64,000 nucleotides of DNA, taken from CAIWHR01 sp963726775. Lineage in GTDB: Bacteria; Pseudomonadota; Gammaproteobacteria; Burkholderiales; Casimicrobiaceae. Positions 45,434 through 53,701 of this stretch are shown here, piece by piece (the first letter of the stretch is position 1; every line of letters begins with the position of its first letter). The position numbers and the translations under genes were made by a program. The stretch spans positions 1 to 64,000 of the forward strand of contig CAVSDL010000009.1 in the NCBI GenBank assembly GCA_963726775.1. Reading direction: 5' to 3'. The notes under the pieces were generated by a model. That model did no database searches. It was not told the DNA's origin and worked only from the letters and a program-made list of their open reading frames with translations.

Positions 45434-45826
45434 ATGCAGATCGTCGCCGAAATTCTGAAGTCGAAACCGGATGGGGCGGTTCATACCATCGCAGCCACGG
45501 ATTCGGTATTCGACGCCGTCAGGCAGATGGCGGAAAAGAGCATCGGCGCGCTGGTGGTGATGGAGGGGGAGCAGGTCGTCGGCATCATCACCGAACGCGA
45601 CTACGCCCGGAAGATCGTTCTTGCGGCACGAAAATCGCGAACGACACCGGTACGCGACATCATGTCGGCCCCGGTCATCCATGTGTGCCCGGACCAGACC
45701 AGCGAGGACTGCATGAAGCTGATGGGGAAGAACGGGCTTCGTCACCTGCCTGTGATGGGGAACGGCAAGCTGATCGGCATGATCTCCATTCGTGACCTGG
45801 TGAACGACATCATCGGCAACCTGTAA
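45434..45826 (+). CDS. CBS-domain pair protein
   Basis: A 130-residue stand-alone Bateman module. The two CBS repeats are visible as 'IAATDSVFDAVRQMAEKSIG' / 'VVGIITERDYARKIV' and 'VCPDQTSEDCMKLMGKNGLR' / 'LIGMISIRDLVNDII'. Such proteins bind AMP/ATP/NAD-type nucleotides and act as energy sensors or regulators of partner enzymes. The ATG at 45434 gives a family-length protein. The upstream FNR-type site suggests induction at low oxygen. Converges with the histidine kinase gene (21-base gap). Confidence 0.9.
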   Translation: MQIVAEILKSKPDGAVHTIAATDSVFDAVRQMAEKSIGALVVMEGEQVVGIITERDYARKIVLAARKSRTTPVRDIMSAPVIHVCPDQTSEDCMKLMGKNGLRHLPVMGNGKLIGMISIRDLVNDIIGNL

Positions 45827-45847
45827 GGCGCCGGATCGGGCGAACGA

Positions 45848-47233
45848 TCATGCCCGCTCGATCGGGCGCGGGCGGCCATGATCGCCCGTGGCCGGAAAGC
45901 GCAGCGTGATGCCGAGACCCTCGCCGTGCGCGCCGGCGATTCCGGGCCCGAGCGCGATCTGCGCATCGTGGCGCTCGGCGATGCGTTTGACGATCGCGAG
46001 GCCGAGCCCGCTGCCGTGCACCTCCGCGGTGCCGCGTGCGGGCATCCGGTAGAAGCGGTCGAAGACGCGTCCGCGTTCGCTCGCCGGTATTCCCGGGCCG
46101 GAATCGCGAACGGCCAGGATCGCCTCGCCACCGTCGCGCTCCACCGCAACGTCGACTTGGCCGCCGGACGGCGTGAAGCGCACGGCGTTGTCGACCAGAT
46201 TGGATAGCAAGGCGCGCAGACCCGCCGCGTCGCCGCTGACGACGACCGGTTCCGCCTGCGCGAACGATTCGGCAAACCGGCCGGTGGCGCCGAGATCGAC
46301 GCCGCGCGCTGCCGCGATGGCGGCGTGGTCGCCCACGACGCTGCGCGTGAGCTCGACGAGGTTCACCGGCGCGAACGGGCGCTCCGCGAGGCCTGGCTCC
46401 TCGCGCGCAAGGGTCAGCAGCTGGTCGACGAGATGCGTGGCGCGCGTCAGGCCCGCCTTGAGTTCCGCGAGTGCGGCGTGCCTGGCGGCCTCCGACGTCG
46501 CACGCTCGGCGAGCTGCGCCTGCAGATGGACCGCGGTCAGCGGGGTCCGCAACTCGTGGGCGGCATCGGCGATGAACGCACGCTGCGCGCCGAGCGCCCG
46601 ATCGAGGCGGCCCAGGAGCCCGTTCAGCGCATGCACCAGCGGTTTCACCTCGGCCGGCAATCCCGCCTCGGCAAGCGGCTCCAGAACGCCGGGCGATCGC
46701 TCGCCGACGGCGGCAGCGACGCGCTCGAGCGGCCGGAGACCCCGCGCCACGCCGAACCAGACGAACAGCGCGAGCAGCGGGGCGACGGCGAGCAGCGGCA
46801 CGATCGTGCGCAACGCCATGCTGGCGGCCAAATCGCGCCGCACGCTCATCGGTTGCGCGACCTGCACGATCTGCCCGCCGGCCAGCGTGCTGAACACGCG
46901 CCACTCGCCGGCCGGCGTGCCGACCGTGTTGAAGCCCAGCTGCGCGAATTGCGGCAGCGGCTGCTGCGGCTGCGACAGGAAGACCTGTACGCCGTTCCGG
47001 TCCCAGACCTGGACGACGAGCGCGTCGGCGCCCGGCGCCAGGCCGCCGGGCGTGCCGGCCAGCGGCACGCCGGTCAGCGAAGCGGCCATCTGCCGCAGCT
47101 GGTAGTCGAAAATTTCGTTCGCCTCCGCACGGGCGCGGAGATAGGTTGCGAGCGCGGCGATCGCGACGGCGGCGAGCAAACCCGCCGCCAGCCACACCAC
47201 AAGCTCCCGGCGGATAGAACGGGCGTGGCTCAA
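45848..47233 (-). CDS. Sensor histidine kinase, QseC/PmrB-like
   Basis: A 461-residue inner-membrane kinase. Two helices (about 11-32 and 140-162) flank a ~105-residue periplasmic sensor. The H-box is 'FIADAAHELRTPL' with the phospho-acceptor His226; an N-box ('LLSNLVDNAVRFTPSGG'), 'VRDSGPGIP' and 'GSGLGLAIVKRIAERH' complete the ATPase domain. It starts 37 bases after the stop of its response regulator. QseC-type kinases respond to envelope or cation signals; the probable target degP is in agreement with envelope stress sensing. Confidence 0.93.
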   Translation of the reverse strand: MSHARSIRRELVVWLAAGLLAAVAIAALATYLRARAEANEIFDYQLRQMAASLTGVPLAGTPGGLAPGADALVVQVWDRNGVQVFLSQPQQPLPQFAQLGFNTVGTPAGEWRVFSTLAGGQIVQVAQPMSVRRDLAASMALRTIVPLLAVAPLLALFVWFGVARGLRPLERVAAAVGERSPGVLEPLAEAGLPAEVKPLVHALNGLLGRLDRALGAQRAFIADAAHELRTPLTAVHLQAQLAERATSEAARHAALAELKAGLTRATHLVDQLLTLAREEPGLAERPFAPVNLVELTRSVVGDHAAIAAARGVDLGATGRFAESFAQAEPVVVSGDAAGLRALLSNLVDNAVRFTPSGGQVDVAVERDGGEAILAVRDSGPGIPASERGRVFDRFYRMPARGTAEVHGSGLGLAIVKRIAERHDAQIALGPGIAGAHGEGLGITLRFPATGDHGRPRPIERA

Positions 47234-47270
47234 TTGTGGACCCCCACGCTTGCGGCTTTGGCCACGCCGC

Positions 47271-47945
47271 TCACTGGGGATCCGACAGCGGTGGCGCGAT
47301 CATCCAGCCGACGCCGCGGACATTGCGGATCGTGTCGACGGGGAGCTTGCGACGCAACGCATGAAGGTGCACCTCGACGGCATTGCTGCCCACCTCCTCG
47401 TTCCAGCCGTAGAGCTTCTCCTCGAGATGCGCGCGCGACAGCACCGCGCCGGGGCGCGCGAGCAGCGCTTCCAGCAGCGCGAATTCGCGCGCCGACAGCG
47501 CGATCGGGGCGCCGCGGACGCGCGTTTGCCGCGTCGCCGGATCGAGTTCGATATCGCCGAGCGCGACGACCGGCGCCGCGCGGCCCACGGCGCGGCGAAG
47601 CAGCGCGCGGATGCGCGCGGCGAGCTCGTCGAGTTCGAACGGCTTGACCACATAGTCGTCAGCGCCGGCGTCCAGGCCGGCGACGCGATCGGCGATGGCA
47701 TCCCGCGCGGTGAGGATCAACACCGGCCGGCCGTCGCCGCGCCCGCGCATCGCGCGCAGCACGGCGAGGCCGTCCTTGCGCGGCAAGCCAAGATCGAGCA
47801 GCAGCAGGTCATGTTCGTTTCCGGCCAGCGCAATCTCTGCCGCGCGCCCGTCCCGCACCCAGTCGACCGCAAACCCGTCCTGGCGCAGGCCCTCGCGGAC
47901 ACCTTCGCCGATCATCGGATCGTCTTCGGCTAACAGCAGACGCAT
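47271..47945 (-). CDS. OmpR-family response regulator, QseB/PmrA type
   Basis: A 224-residue two-domain regulator. Receiver: acidic pair in 'LLAEDDPMIG', phospho-Asp51 in 'LLLLDLGLPRKDG', Lys101 in 'DDYVVKPFE'. The winged-helix domain shows 'LSAREFALLEALLARPG' and 'EEKLYGWNEEVGSNAVEVH', the latter being a signature of the QseB/PmrA/TctD subgroup. It is upstream of and cotranscribed with the kinase gene. Its likely DNA site is the CTTAAG direct repeat in front of degP. Confidence 0.94.
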   Translation of the reverse strand: MRLLLAEDDPMIGEGVREGLRQDGFAVDWVRDGRAAEIALAGNEHDLLLLDLGLPRKDGLAVLRAMRGRGDGRPVLILTARDAIADRVAGLDAGADDYVVKPFELDELAARIRALLRRAVGRAAPVVALGDIELDPATRQTRVRGAPIALSAREFALLEALLARPGAVLSRAHLEEKLYGWNEEVGSNAVEVHLHALRRKLPVDTIRNVRGVGWMIAPPLSDPQ

Positions 47946-47984
47946 CGCGAGACGGTGCCGTTGCCGAAAGCAGCCTCCGGAAAA

Positions 47985-48383
47985 TCAGGGCTTCGGCTCG
48001 AAATCGAGAGCGGCCGAGTTGAGGCAATAGCGCTGCCCCGTGGGCTCGGGTCCGTCGTCGAATACGTGCCCGAGGTGCGCGTCGCACGCCGCGCACACGA
48101 CTTCGGTGCGGCGCATGATCCAGCTCGAATCGTCCTCGTTGCGCACGTTTTCGGGCGCGATCGGCGCGTAGAAGCTTGGCCATCCTGTCCCCGATTCGAA
48201 CTTGGTCGCGGCGTCGAAGAGGGGCATGCCGCAGCAAACGCAGCGATAGGTGCCGTCGGCGTGGTTGTCCCAGAGCTTTCCGGTGAACGCGCGCTCGGTG
48301 CCTTTCTTGCGCGCGACCTTGTACTGCTCGGCCGTCAGCTGGGCGCGCCATTCGGCGTCGGATTTGACGATCTTGTCGACCAT
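47985..48383 (-). CDS. msrB: Peptide-methionine (R)-S-oxide reductase
   Basis: A 132-residue MsrB. Zinc is held by Cys48/Cys51 ('RCVCCG') and Cys97/Cys100 ('CAACDAHLGHVF'); the catalytic Cys120 is in 'QRYCLNSAAL'. 'SGTGWPSFY' is the substrate pocket. It repairs oxidised methionine residues using thioredoxin. There is no signal peptide at the chosen start (ATG 48383, AGGAG upstream), so the enzyme is cytoplasmic. 39 bases separate it from the two-component regulator gene, same strand. Confidence 0.96.
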   Translation of the reverse strand: MVDKIVKSDAEWRAQLTAEQYKVARKKGTERAFTGKLWDNHADGTYRCVCCGMPLFDAATKFESGTGWPSFYAPIAPENVRNEDDSSWIMRRTEVVCAACDAHLGHVFDDGPEPTGQRYCLNSAALDFEPKP

Positions 48384-48499
48384 GATGTTGCTCCTGTTCG
48401 ATGGAGCGCGGGATGCGCACCCAGGGGCACCGTCGGTGCCCGCCGCCGCGGCCTTACGCCGTCGACGGCGATGTCGGGGCGCCGTAGCCATGCAGTATA

Positions 48500-49747
48500 G
48501 TGGAGGCCCGCTCGTCGCGCGGCCGTGCCCGTTCTCCCGCCTTGGATACCGTCCATCCCGAATCGTTCCGCCGCGACGCAAAGGTCATCGGGCTGGTGAG
48601 CCTTGCCCACTCGCTGTCGCACTTTTTTCAGCTCGCGCTGCCGCCGCTCTTTCCGCTGCTGAAAGCCGAGTTCGACGTGTCGTTCACGGCGCTGGGGGCG
48701 TTGGTCGGCGTTTTCTACGTCGCCAGCGGTGTCACGCAATTCGCCGCCGGCTTCGCGGTCGACCGCATCGGCGCGCGTCCGGTGCTGCTTTCCGGTGCCT
48801 TGCTGGTCGCCGGCTCCACGGTGCTCGCGTCGTTCGCGCCGGGCATCGGCTGGCTGTATCCGCTGGTCGCGCTGATGGGCGTCGGCAACGGCGTGTTCCA
48901 TCCGTCCGACTTCGCGATCCTCAACGCCAACGTCGCGCCGGCCCGCCTGGGCTATGCCTACAGCACGCACGGAATTGGCGGCAACCTCGGGTACGCGGTA
49001 GCGCCCGTGGTGAGCTATGCGCTGGGCGCGGTGTTCGGCTGGCGCCCCGCGCTTGCCGCCATGGGCGCGCTCGGAATCGTCGTGATCGGCGTGATCGCGA
49101 CGCAGCGCGCACTGCTCTCGTCGCACCGCGCGCACGACGCGCACCTGCATACGTTGCGAGGCAGCCTCGGGCTGTTCACGCAGGCGCCGATCATCCTGTG
49201 TTTCGCGTATTTTCTGATTCAGACCATGGCGACGATCGGCCTGCAGACGTTCACGCCGGCGGCGCTCAACACCGGCCTCGCGATTCCGCTCGCGCTCGCG
49301 ACGTCGGCGGTGACCGCGTATCTGCTGGGCGGCACGGCGGGCATTCTGGCCGGCGGCTTCCTCGCCGCGCGCACGACGCGGCACGACCTCGTCGCGGCAG
49401 GGGGACTCCTTGCCGGCGCATCCGTGCTGGCGCTGGTCGCCACGGGCGCGATCGTGGCGCCGTTGTTGCTGCCGAGCTTTGCAGCCGCCGGCTTCGCGCT
49501 CGGCGCGACCGGCCCGTCGCGCGACCTCATCGTCCGCAAGGCGACCCCGTTGGGCGCGGCGGGCCGCGTGTACGGCTTCGTTTACGGGGGACTCGACATC
49601 GGCGCCACGCTGGGACCGGTGTGGTTCGGCTTGATGCTCGATCATGCGCTCGGCCGCGAGATGTTCTATGTCGTTGCGGGCCTGCTTGTCGCGACGATCG
49701 GCACCGTCGTGCAGGTGCGCCGCGCGATCGTCCTGCGCGCCGCGTAA
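48500..49747 (+). CDS. Major facilitator superfamily transporter
   Basis: A ~415-residue 12-helix MFS protein. 'SLAHSLSHFFQLALPPLFPLL' at the first helix and 'GVTQFAAGFAVDRIGARPVL' in the loop 2-3 motif A position resemble the fosmidomycin-resistance (Fsr)-like branch. Helices are evenly spaced through to residue ~410. The GTG at 48500 has no SD and a TTG at 48542 is an alternative start. Substrate unknown, export likely (inference). Followed after 14 bases by an SDR gene. Confidence 0.85.
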   Translation: MEARSSRGRARSPALDTVHPESFRRDAKVIGLVSLAHSLSHFFQLALPPLFPLLKAEFDVSFTALGALVGVFYVASGVTQFAAGFAVDRIGARPVLLSGALLVAGSTVLASFAPGIGWLYPLVALMGVGNGVFHPSDFAILNANVAPARLGYAYSTHGIGGNLGYAVAPVVSYALGAVFGWRPALAAMGALGIVVIGVIATQRALLSSHRAHDAHLHTLRGSLGLFTQAPIILCFAYFLIQTMATIGLQTFTPAALNTGLAIPLALATSAVTAYLLGGTAGILAGGFLAARTTRHDLVAAGGLLAGASVLALVATGAIVAPLLLPSFAAAGFALGATGPSRDLIVRKATPLGAAGRVYGFVYGGLDIGATLGPVWFGLMLDHALGREMFYVVAGLLVATIGTVVQVRRAIVLRAA

Positions 49748-49761
49748 CGGGGGACCAGGAT

Positions 49762-50541
49762 ATGGATCTCGGGATCGCCGGGCGTGCCGCGCTGGTGTGC
49801 GCCGCGAGCAAGGGCCTCGGGCGCGGCTGCGCGCAGGCGCTCGCGGATGCGGGCTGCAATGTCACGATCGTCGCCCGCACCGAAGACGTGCTGCGGCGCG
49901 CGGCGGAAGAAATCGGCAAGCGCGCCGGCCGCGCGGTGCGCTTTGTCGCCTGCGACATCACGACCCCTGCCGGGCGCGCGGCGGCGCTCGCCGCGTGCCC
50001 GCAGCCGGATATCCTCGTCAACAATGCCGGGGGCCCGCCGCCCGGCGACTTCCGCGACTGGGACCGCGACGCGTGGATCCGCGCGCTCGATGCCAACATG
50101 CTGACGCCGATCGAACTGATCAAGGCAACGGTCGACGGGATGATCGCGCGCAGGTTCGGCCGCGTCGTCAACATCACTTCGGCAGCGGTCAAGTCGCCGA
50201 TCGACTTCCTCGGCCTCTCCAACGGAGCGCGCTCCGGACTTACCGGATTCGTCGCCGGCGTCGCGCGCAACGTCGCACGGCACAACGTGACGATCAACAA
50301 CCTGCTGCCCGGCCCCTTCGACACCGACCGGCTGCGCACGACGATGGCGACGCGAGCGAAGGCTGCCGCCAAGCCGTTCGACGAGGTGTTCGCGGCGGGC
50401 CGCGACGCCAATCCCGCCGGGCGCTACGGCACGACCGACGAATTCGGTGCCGCGTGCGCCTTCCTGTGCAGCGCGCAGGCCGGATTCATTGTCGGGCAGA
50501 ACCTGTTGCTGGACGGCGGCGCCTATCCCGGCACGTTCTGA
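49762..50541 (+). CDS. SDR family oxidoreductase
   Basis: A 259-residue short-chain dehydrogenase of the 3-oxoacyl-ACP-reductase-like type. 'LVCAASKGLGRGCAQALAD' is the cofactor loop with AASKGLG in place of TGxxxGIG, a known variant in the 'SDR family, glucose-1-dehydrogenase/FabG-like' group. 'NNAGGPPPGDF', 'RVVNITSAAVKSP' (Ser), and 'GQNLLLDGGAYPGTF' follow. The usual catalytic Tyr of YxxxK is replaced: the segment reads 'GLSNGARSGLTGF', in line with a subgroup lacking Tyr, so activity may be altered. Start ATG 49762. Confidence 0.88.
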   Translation: MDLGIAGRAALVCAASKGLGRGCAQALADAGCNVTIVARTEDVLRRAAEEIGKRAGRAVRFVACDITTPAGRAAALAACPQPDILVNNAGGPPPGDFRDWDRDAWIRALDANMLTPIELIKATVDGMIARRFGRVVNITSAAVKSPIDFLGLSNGARSGLTGFVAGVARNVARHNVTINNLLPGPFDTDRLRTTMATRAKAAAKPFDEVFAAGRDANPAGRYGTTDEFGAACAFLCSAQAGFIVGQNLLLDGGAYPGTF

Positions 50542-50570
50542 ATCCGCACACCTGATTCCGACGCCCGGCG

Positions 50571-51266
50571 ATGCTCGACCTTTACTACTGGACGACCCCG
50601 AACGGCCACAAGATCACGATCTTCCTCGAGGAGACCGGGGTACCGTACACTCTGAAGCCGGTCAACATCGGCAAGGGCGAACAGTTCGACCCTGCGTTTC
50701 TGGCGGTATCGCCCAACAACCGGATTCCGGCGATCGTCGATCACGCGCCGGCCGACGGAGGCGCGCCGCTGGCGATGTTCGAGTCCGGCGCAATCCTCGA
50801 GTATCTCGCCACAAAAACGGGCCGCCTGCTGCCCGCGGATCTGCGCGGCCGCTGGGACTGCCTGCAGTGGCTGCACTGGCAGATTGCCGGTCTCGGGCCC
50901 ATGGCGGGGCAGAACCACCACTTCGGGCTCTACGCGCCGGAAAAGATACCGTACGCGATCGATCGGTACGTCAACGAAACGGGCCGGCTGTACGCCGTGC
51001 TGAACAAGCGGCTCGCCGACCGCGCTTTCGTCGCCGGCGACTACTCGATCGCCGACATCGCGTGCTACCCGTGGGTGCGACCCGAGCGGCAGCGCCAGAA
51101 TATCGACGACTTTCCGCACCTGAAGCGATGGAAAACCGAGATCGCCGCGCGGCCGGCCGTAGCGCGCGCGTACGCGATCGCGGCCACCGTTAACACCGCG
51201 CCGTCGATCAACGACGCCAAGGCGCGGCAGGTGCTGTTCGGGCAGAACAAGGACACCGTGCGCTGA
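50571..51266 (+). CDS. Glutathione S-transferase family protein (YfcG-like)
   Basis: A 231-residue GST. The thioredoxin-like N-domain begins 'LYYWTTPNGHKITIFLEETG' and includes 'VSPNNRIPAIVDH' (cis-Pro) and 'MFESGAILEYLA' (Glu-Ser that binds glutathione gamma-glutamyl). The C-domain contains 'YSIADIACYPWV', the conserved Asp capping box. This pattern fits the Nu-class disulfide-bond oxidoreductases YfcG/YghU. It lies 29 bases after the SDR gene, same strand. Confidence 0.93.
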   Translation: MLDLYYWTTPNGHKITIFLEETGVPYTLKPVNIGKGEQFDPAFLAVSPNNRIPAIVDHAPADGGAPLAMFESGAILEYLATKTGRLLPADLRGRWDCLQWLHWQIAGLGPMAGQNHHFGLYAPEKIPYAIDRYVNETGRLYAVLNKRLADRAFVAGDYSIADIACYPWVRPERQRQNIDDFPHLKRWKTEIAARPAVARAYAIAATVNTAPSINDAKARQVLFGQNKDTVR

Positions 51267-51320
51267 CGATGCGGCGACCGGTATCCTGCCCGGCGTGACC
51301 GGCATCCGCCCGCTGGGCGA

Positions 51321-52322
51321 TCAGTCGTCGGCGGCGATGGCGACAGGAATGGTTGCGCGGCCCGCTGCGGCGATGCCCGCCGCAACAATTTCCGTGGCGC
51401 GCTCGAGCTCCGGATCCACGTCGAAGGCGATGTCGCCGCCGGGCGCGGATTGGCCGGTGGCGCGAACCGCGGCGAAATCGAACAGCGAACCGTCCATCAG
51501 ATGCGACGGCACGACCTTCGCCAGCGCGTTGTAGATCGACTCGATGCGGCCCGGATATTTCTTCTCCCAGTCGCGCAGCATCGCCGTCACCTGGCGGCGC
51601 TGCAGGTGTTCCTGCGAGCCGCACAGATTGCAGGGGATGATCGGAAATTCCATCAGATCCGCGTAGCGCGCGAGGTCGCGCTCGCGCACGCAGGCGAGAG
51701 GACGAATCACGACGTGCCGGCCGTCATCGGAGACGAGCTTCGGCGGCATCGTCTTCAGCTTGCCGCCGAAGAAGAGATTGAGGAAGAATGTCGCGAGGAT
51801 GTCGTCGCGGTGATGGCCGAGCGCGATCTTCGTCGCGCCGATCTCGCCCGCGACGCGATAGAGCACGCCGCGCCGCAGCCGCGAGCAGAGCGAACACATC
51901 GTCCCGCCGTCGGGGATCAGCCGCTTGACAGTACTGTAGGTGTCCTGCTCCGCGACGCGGAACGGGACGCCGAGCTTCGCGAGATAGCGCGGCAGCACAT
52001 CGGCGGGATAACCCGGCTGCTTCTGGTCGAGGTTAACGGCGACCACCTCGAAACCGAACGGCGCGCGGTCCTTGAGCGAGAGCAGTACATCGAGCAGGCC
52101 GTAACTGTCCTTGCCGCCGGACAGGCAAACCATCACGCGGTCGCCCGGCTCGATCAGCGTGTACTTGCCGATCGCTTCGCCAACCTGCCGGCGCAGACGC
52201 TTCCGGAGCTTGTTGGCCTCGAACAGGGCCTTGCGCGGGTCGCGCGGCACCGCTGGCGGACGCCCGATGGGCGGATTGGCCAGCGTTGCAGTGGGATCGT
52301 CGGTGCGGGCGGAGTCGTCCAT
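51321..52322 (-). CDS. ttcA: tRNA 2-thiocytidine(32) synthetase TtcA
   Basis: A 333-residue PP-loop ATPase that thiolates C32 of certain tRNAs. The PP-loop 'CLSGGKDSYGLL' (SGGKDS, residues 68-73) and two CxxC pairs, Cys143/Cys146 ('TMCSLCSRLRRG') and Cys231/Cys234 ('PCNLCGSQEHLQR'), that bind the iron-sulfur cluster are intact. 'ALGHHRDDILATFFLNLFFGG' is a family hallmark. Convergent with the GST gene; no operon partner. Confidence 0.97.
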   Translation of the reverse strand: MDDSARTDDPTATLANPPIGRPPAVPRDPRKALFEANKLRKRLRRQVGEAIGKYTLIEPGDRVMVCLSGGKDSYGLLDVLLSLKDRAPFGFEVVAVNLDQKQPGYPADVLPRYLAKLGVPFRVAEQDTYSTVKRLIPDGGTMCSLCSRLRRGVLYRVAGEIGATKIALGHHRDDILATFFLNLFFGGKLKTMPPKLVSDDGRHVVIRPLACVRERDLARYADLMEFPIIPCNLCGSQEHLQRRQVTAMLRDWEKKYPGRIESIYNALAKVVPSHLMDGSLFDFAAVRATGQSAPGGDIAFDVDPELERATEIVAAGIAAAGRATIPVAIAADD

Positions 52323-52361
52323 GGTCTGGCCGCCATCTTACCGGGGAGCGGGCAGGGCGCG

Positions 52362-53462
52362 TCAGTCGCGCGAAAAAGCGACCTCGATTTCGGTTGTCCG
52401 GCTTTCGGTGCCGGGCTCGAATTGCCATCGCTCCAGCGCGTTGCGCACGGCGCGGTCGAACACCCGGCGCGGCTGCGACTCGACGATTTCGACGCCGGTG
52501 ACTTTGCCATTGGGATCGACGGTCACCCGTGCCCTGACGTTGCCGCTGGTCACGCCGGCCGCCAGGGCCTCGCGCGGAAATACCGGCGCTTCGCGCGACA
52601 CCGGCTGCAACGCCGAACGCGCGGCGGCTTGGGGCGCTGCGGCGATCGGCGCCGGTACCGCTATGGCGACGGGGCCGGGCGCCGGAACCGCGGGCGGCGC
52701 TGTCGGGCTCGCGGCGCTCGATGCCGGCGCCACGGCGGCCGCCGGTGCGATGCCGCCGGTGGAGGTCGAGGGCGCCGCCGCTGTCGCCCCGGGTGTGCCC
52801 GCAGGCGAAGGCTCGGCGGCGCTCGCGCGTTGCGGCACGGCGATGCTTGGCCCCGGCGCCCGACCGGCCGTTGCGGCAGCAGCCTCGGCCGGTCGGGCAT
52901 CCTGCGAGCGCTCCCGTGTACTTGGGGCATTACCTGTTGGCGGGGCGCTCGCCGATGCCGGCGGCGCGGCAACCGGAGCGGTATCCCCCGCGAGGGTGAC
53001 CGGCGCCGCCAGGGCGGGTGCCGCAGCGTCCGAACTCGCGGAAGAGGGGGTGGCAGGTTTGGGAGCAGGATCCCCACCGAACATGATCCACCCGACGCCC
53101 ATCGCCATCACCAGCGTGGCGGCCATCGCGATCCGGGGCGCCCGTGCCTGGCTCGAGCCGCGGCCACCCAGCACCACGGGTCGCAGATGCGGATCGGCGG
53201 CAGCGGGCGGTGGCCCCTGCCGGGGAGTGCGCGACGATGGAAGGTGCAGCACGATCAACCCGAGGCTCGCCAGTCGCGCAAGGTCGCGTGCGGCGCGGAG
53301 CGGCTCGAGGTGATTCTCGGCGGCGAGTTCGGCGTAGGCCCGGGGCGCGACCAGGAGCGATAGAAGCTTGCGCTGCGGTAGCGTAAGTCCGCTCTTGGCC
53401 GCGCGCAGCTCGGCTTCGCCGGCGCTGCTGCGGGCGCAGATGGTTCCGGGATCAAGCTCCAT
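52362..53462 (-). CDS. TonB-like energy transducer with N-terminal cytoplasmic winged-helix-like domain
   Basis: A 366-residue protein in four parts. Residues ~12-78 look like a small helical, winged-helix-type cytoplasmic domain ('LTLPQRKLLSLLVAPRAYAELAAENHLEPLRAARDL' in parts). One membrane helix spans 111-130 ('IAMAATLVMAMGVGWIMFGG'). A long Ala/Pro/Ser-rich periplasmic linker (~135-275) follows, then a TonB C-terminal domain ('GVTSGNVRARVTVDPNGKVTGV', 'ALERWQFEPGTES'). Ordinary TonB has only a few residues before its helix. The start at 53462 is uncertain (frame open to 53618). No exbBD nearby. Confidence 0.8.
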   Translation of the reverse strand: MELDPGTICARSSAGEAELRAAKSGLTLPQRKLLSLLVAPRAYAELAAENHLEPLRAARDLARLASLGLIVLHLPSSRTPRQGPPPAAADPHLRPVVLGGRGSSQARAPRIAMAATLVMAMGVGWIMFGGDPAPKPATPSSASSDAAAPALAAPVTLAGDTAPVAAPPASASAPPTGNAPSTRERSQDARPAEAAAATAGRAPGPSIAVPQRASAAEPSPAGTPGATAAAPSTSTGGIAPAAAVAPASSAASPTAPPAVPAPGPVAIAVPAPIAAAPQAAARSALQPVSREAPVFPREALAAGVTSGNVRARVTVDPNGKVTGVEIVESQPRRVFDRAVRNALERWQFEPGTESRTTEIEVAFSRD

Positions 53463-53701
53463 GGCGGGTTCGATGATGATCGCAGACGCCGCGACAGGAT
53501 AGACGACCTTTCCGAATCGCCGGCGCCGGATGGTAGGATTCGCCCCTTTGCGCGCCGTATGGCCGCGCGCGCAGCGCCATCGGATAGCTTTGTGCAAGGG
53601 TTGTGCCATGCCTCGCAAGTGCCGGGCATTCGTGTTCCGGGAGGCCCGTGGCGGCGGGCTCGATGCCGCTTCCGTCGAACCTGTCCACGGACCTTAACTC
53701 C

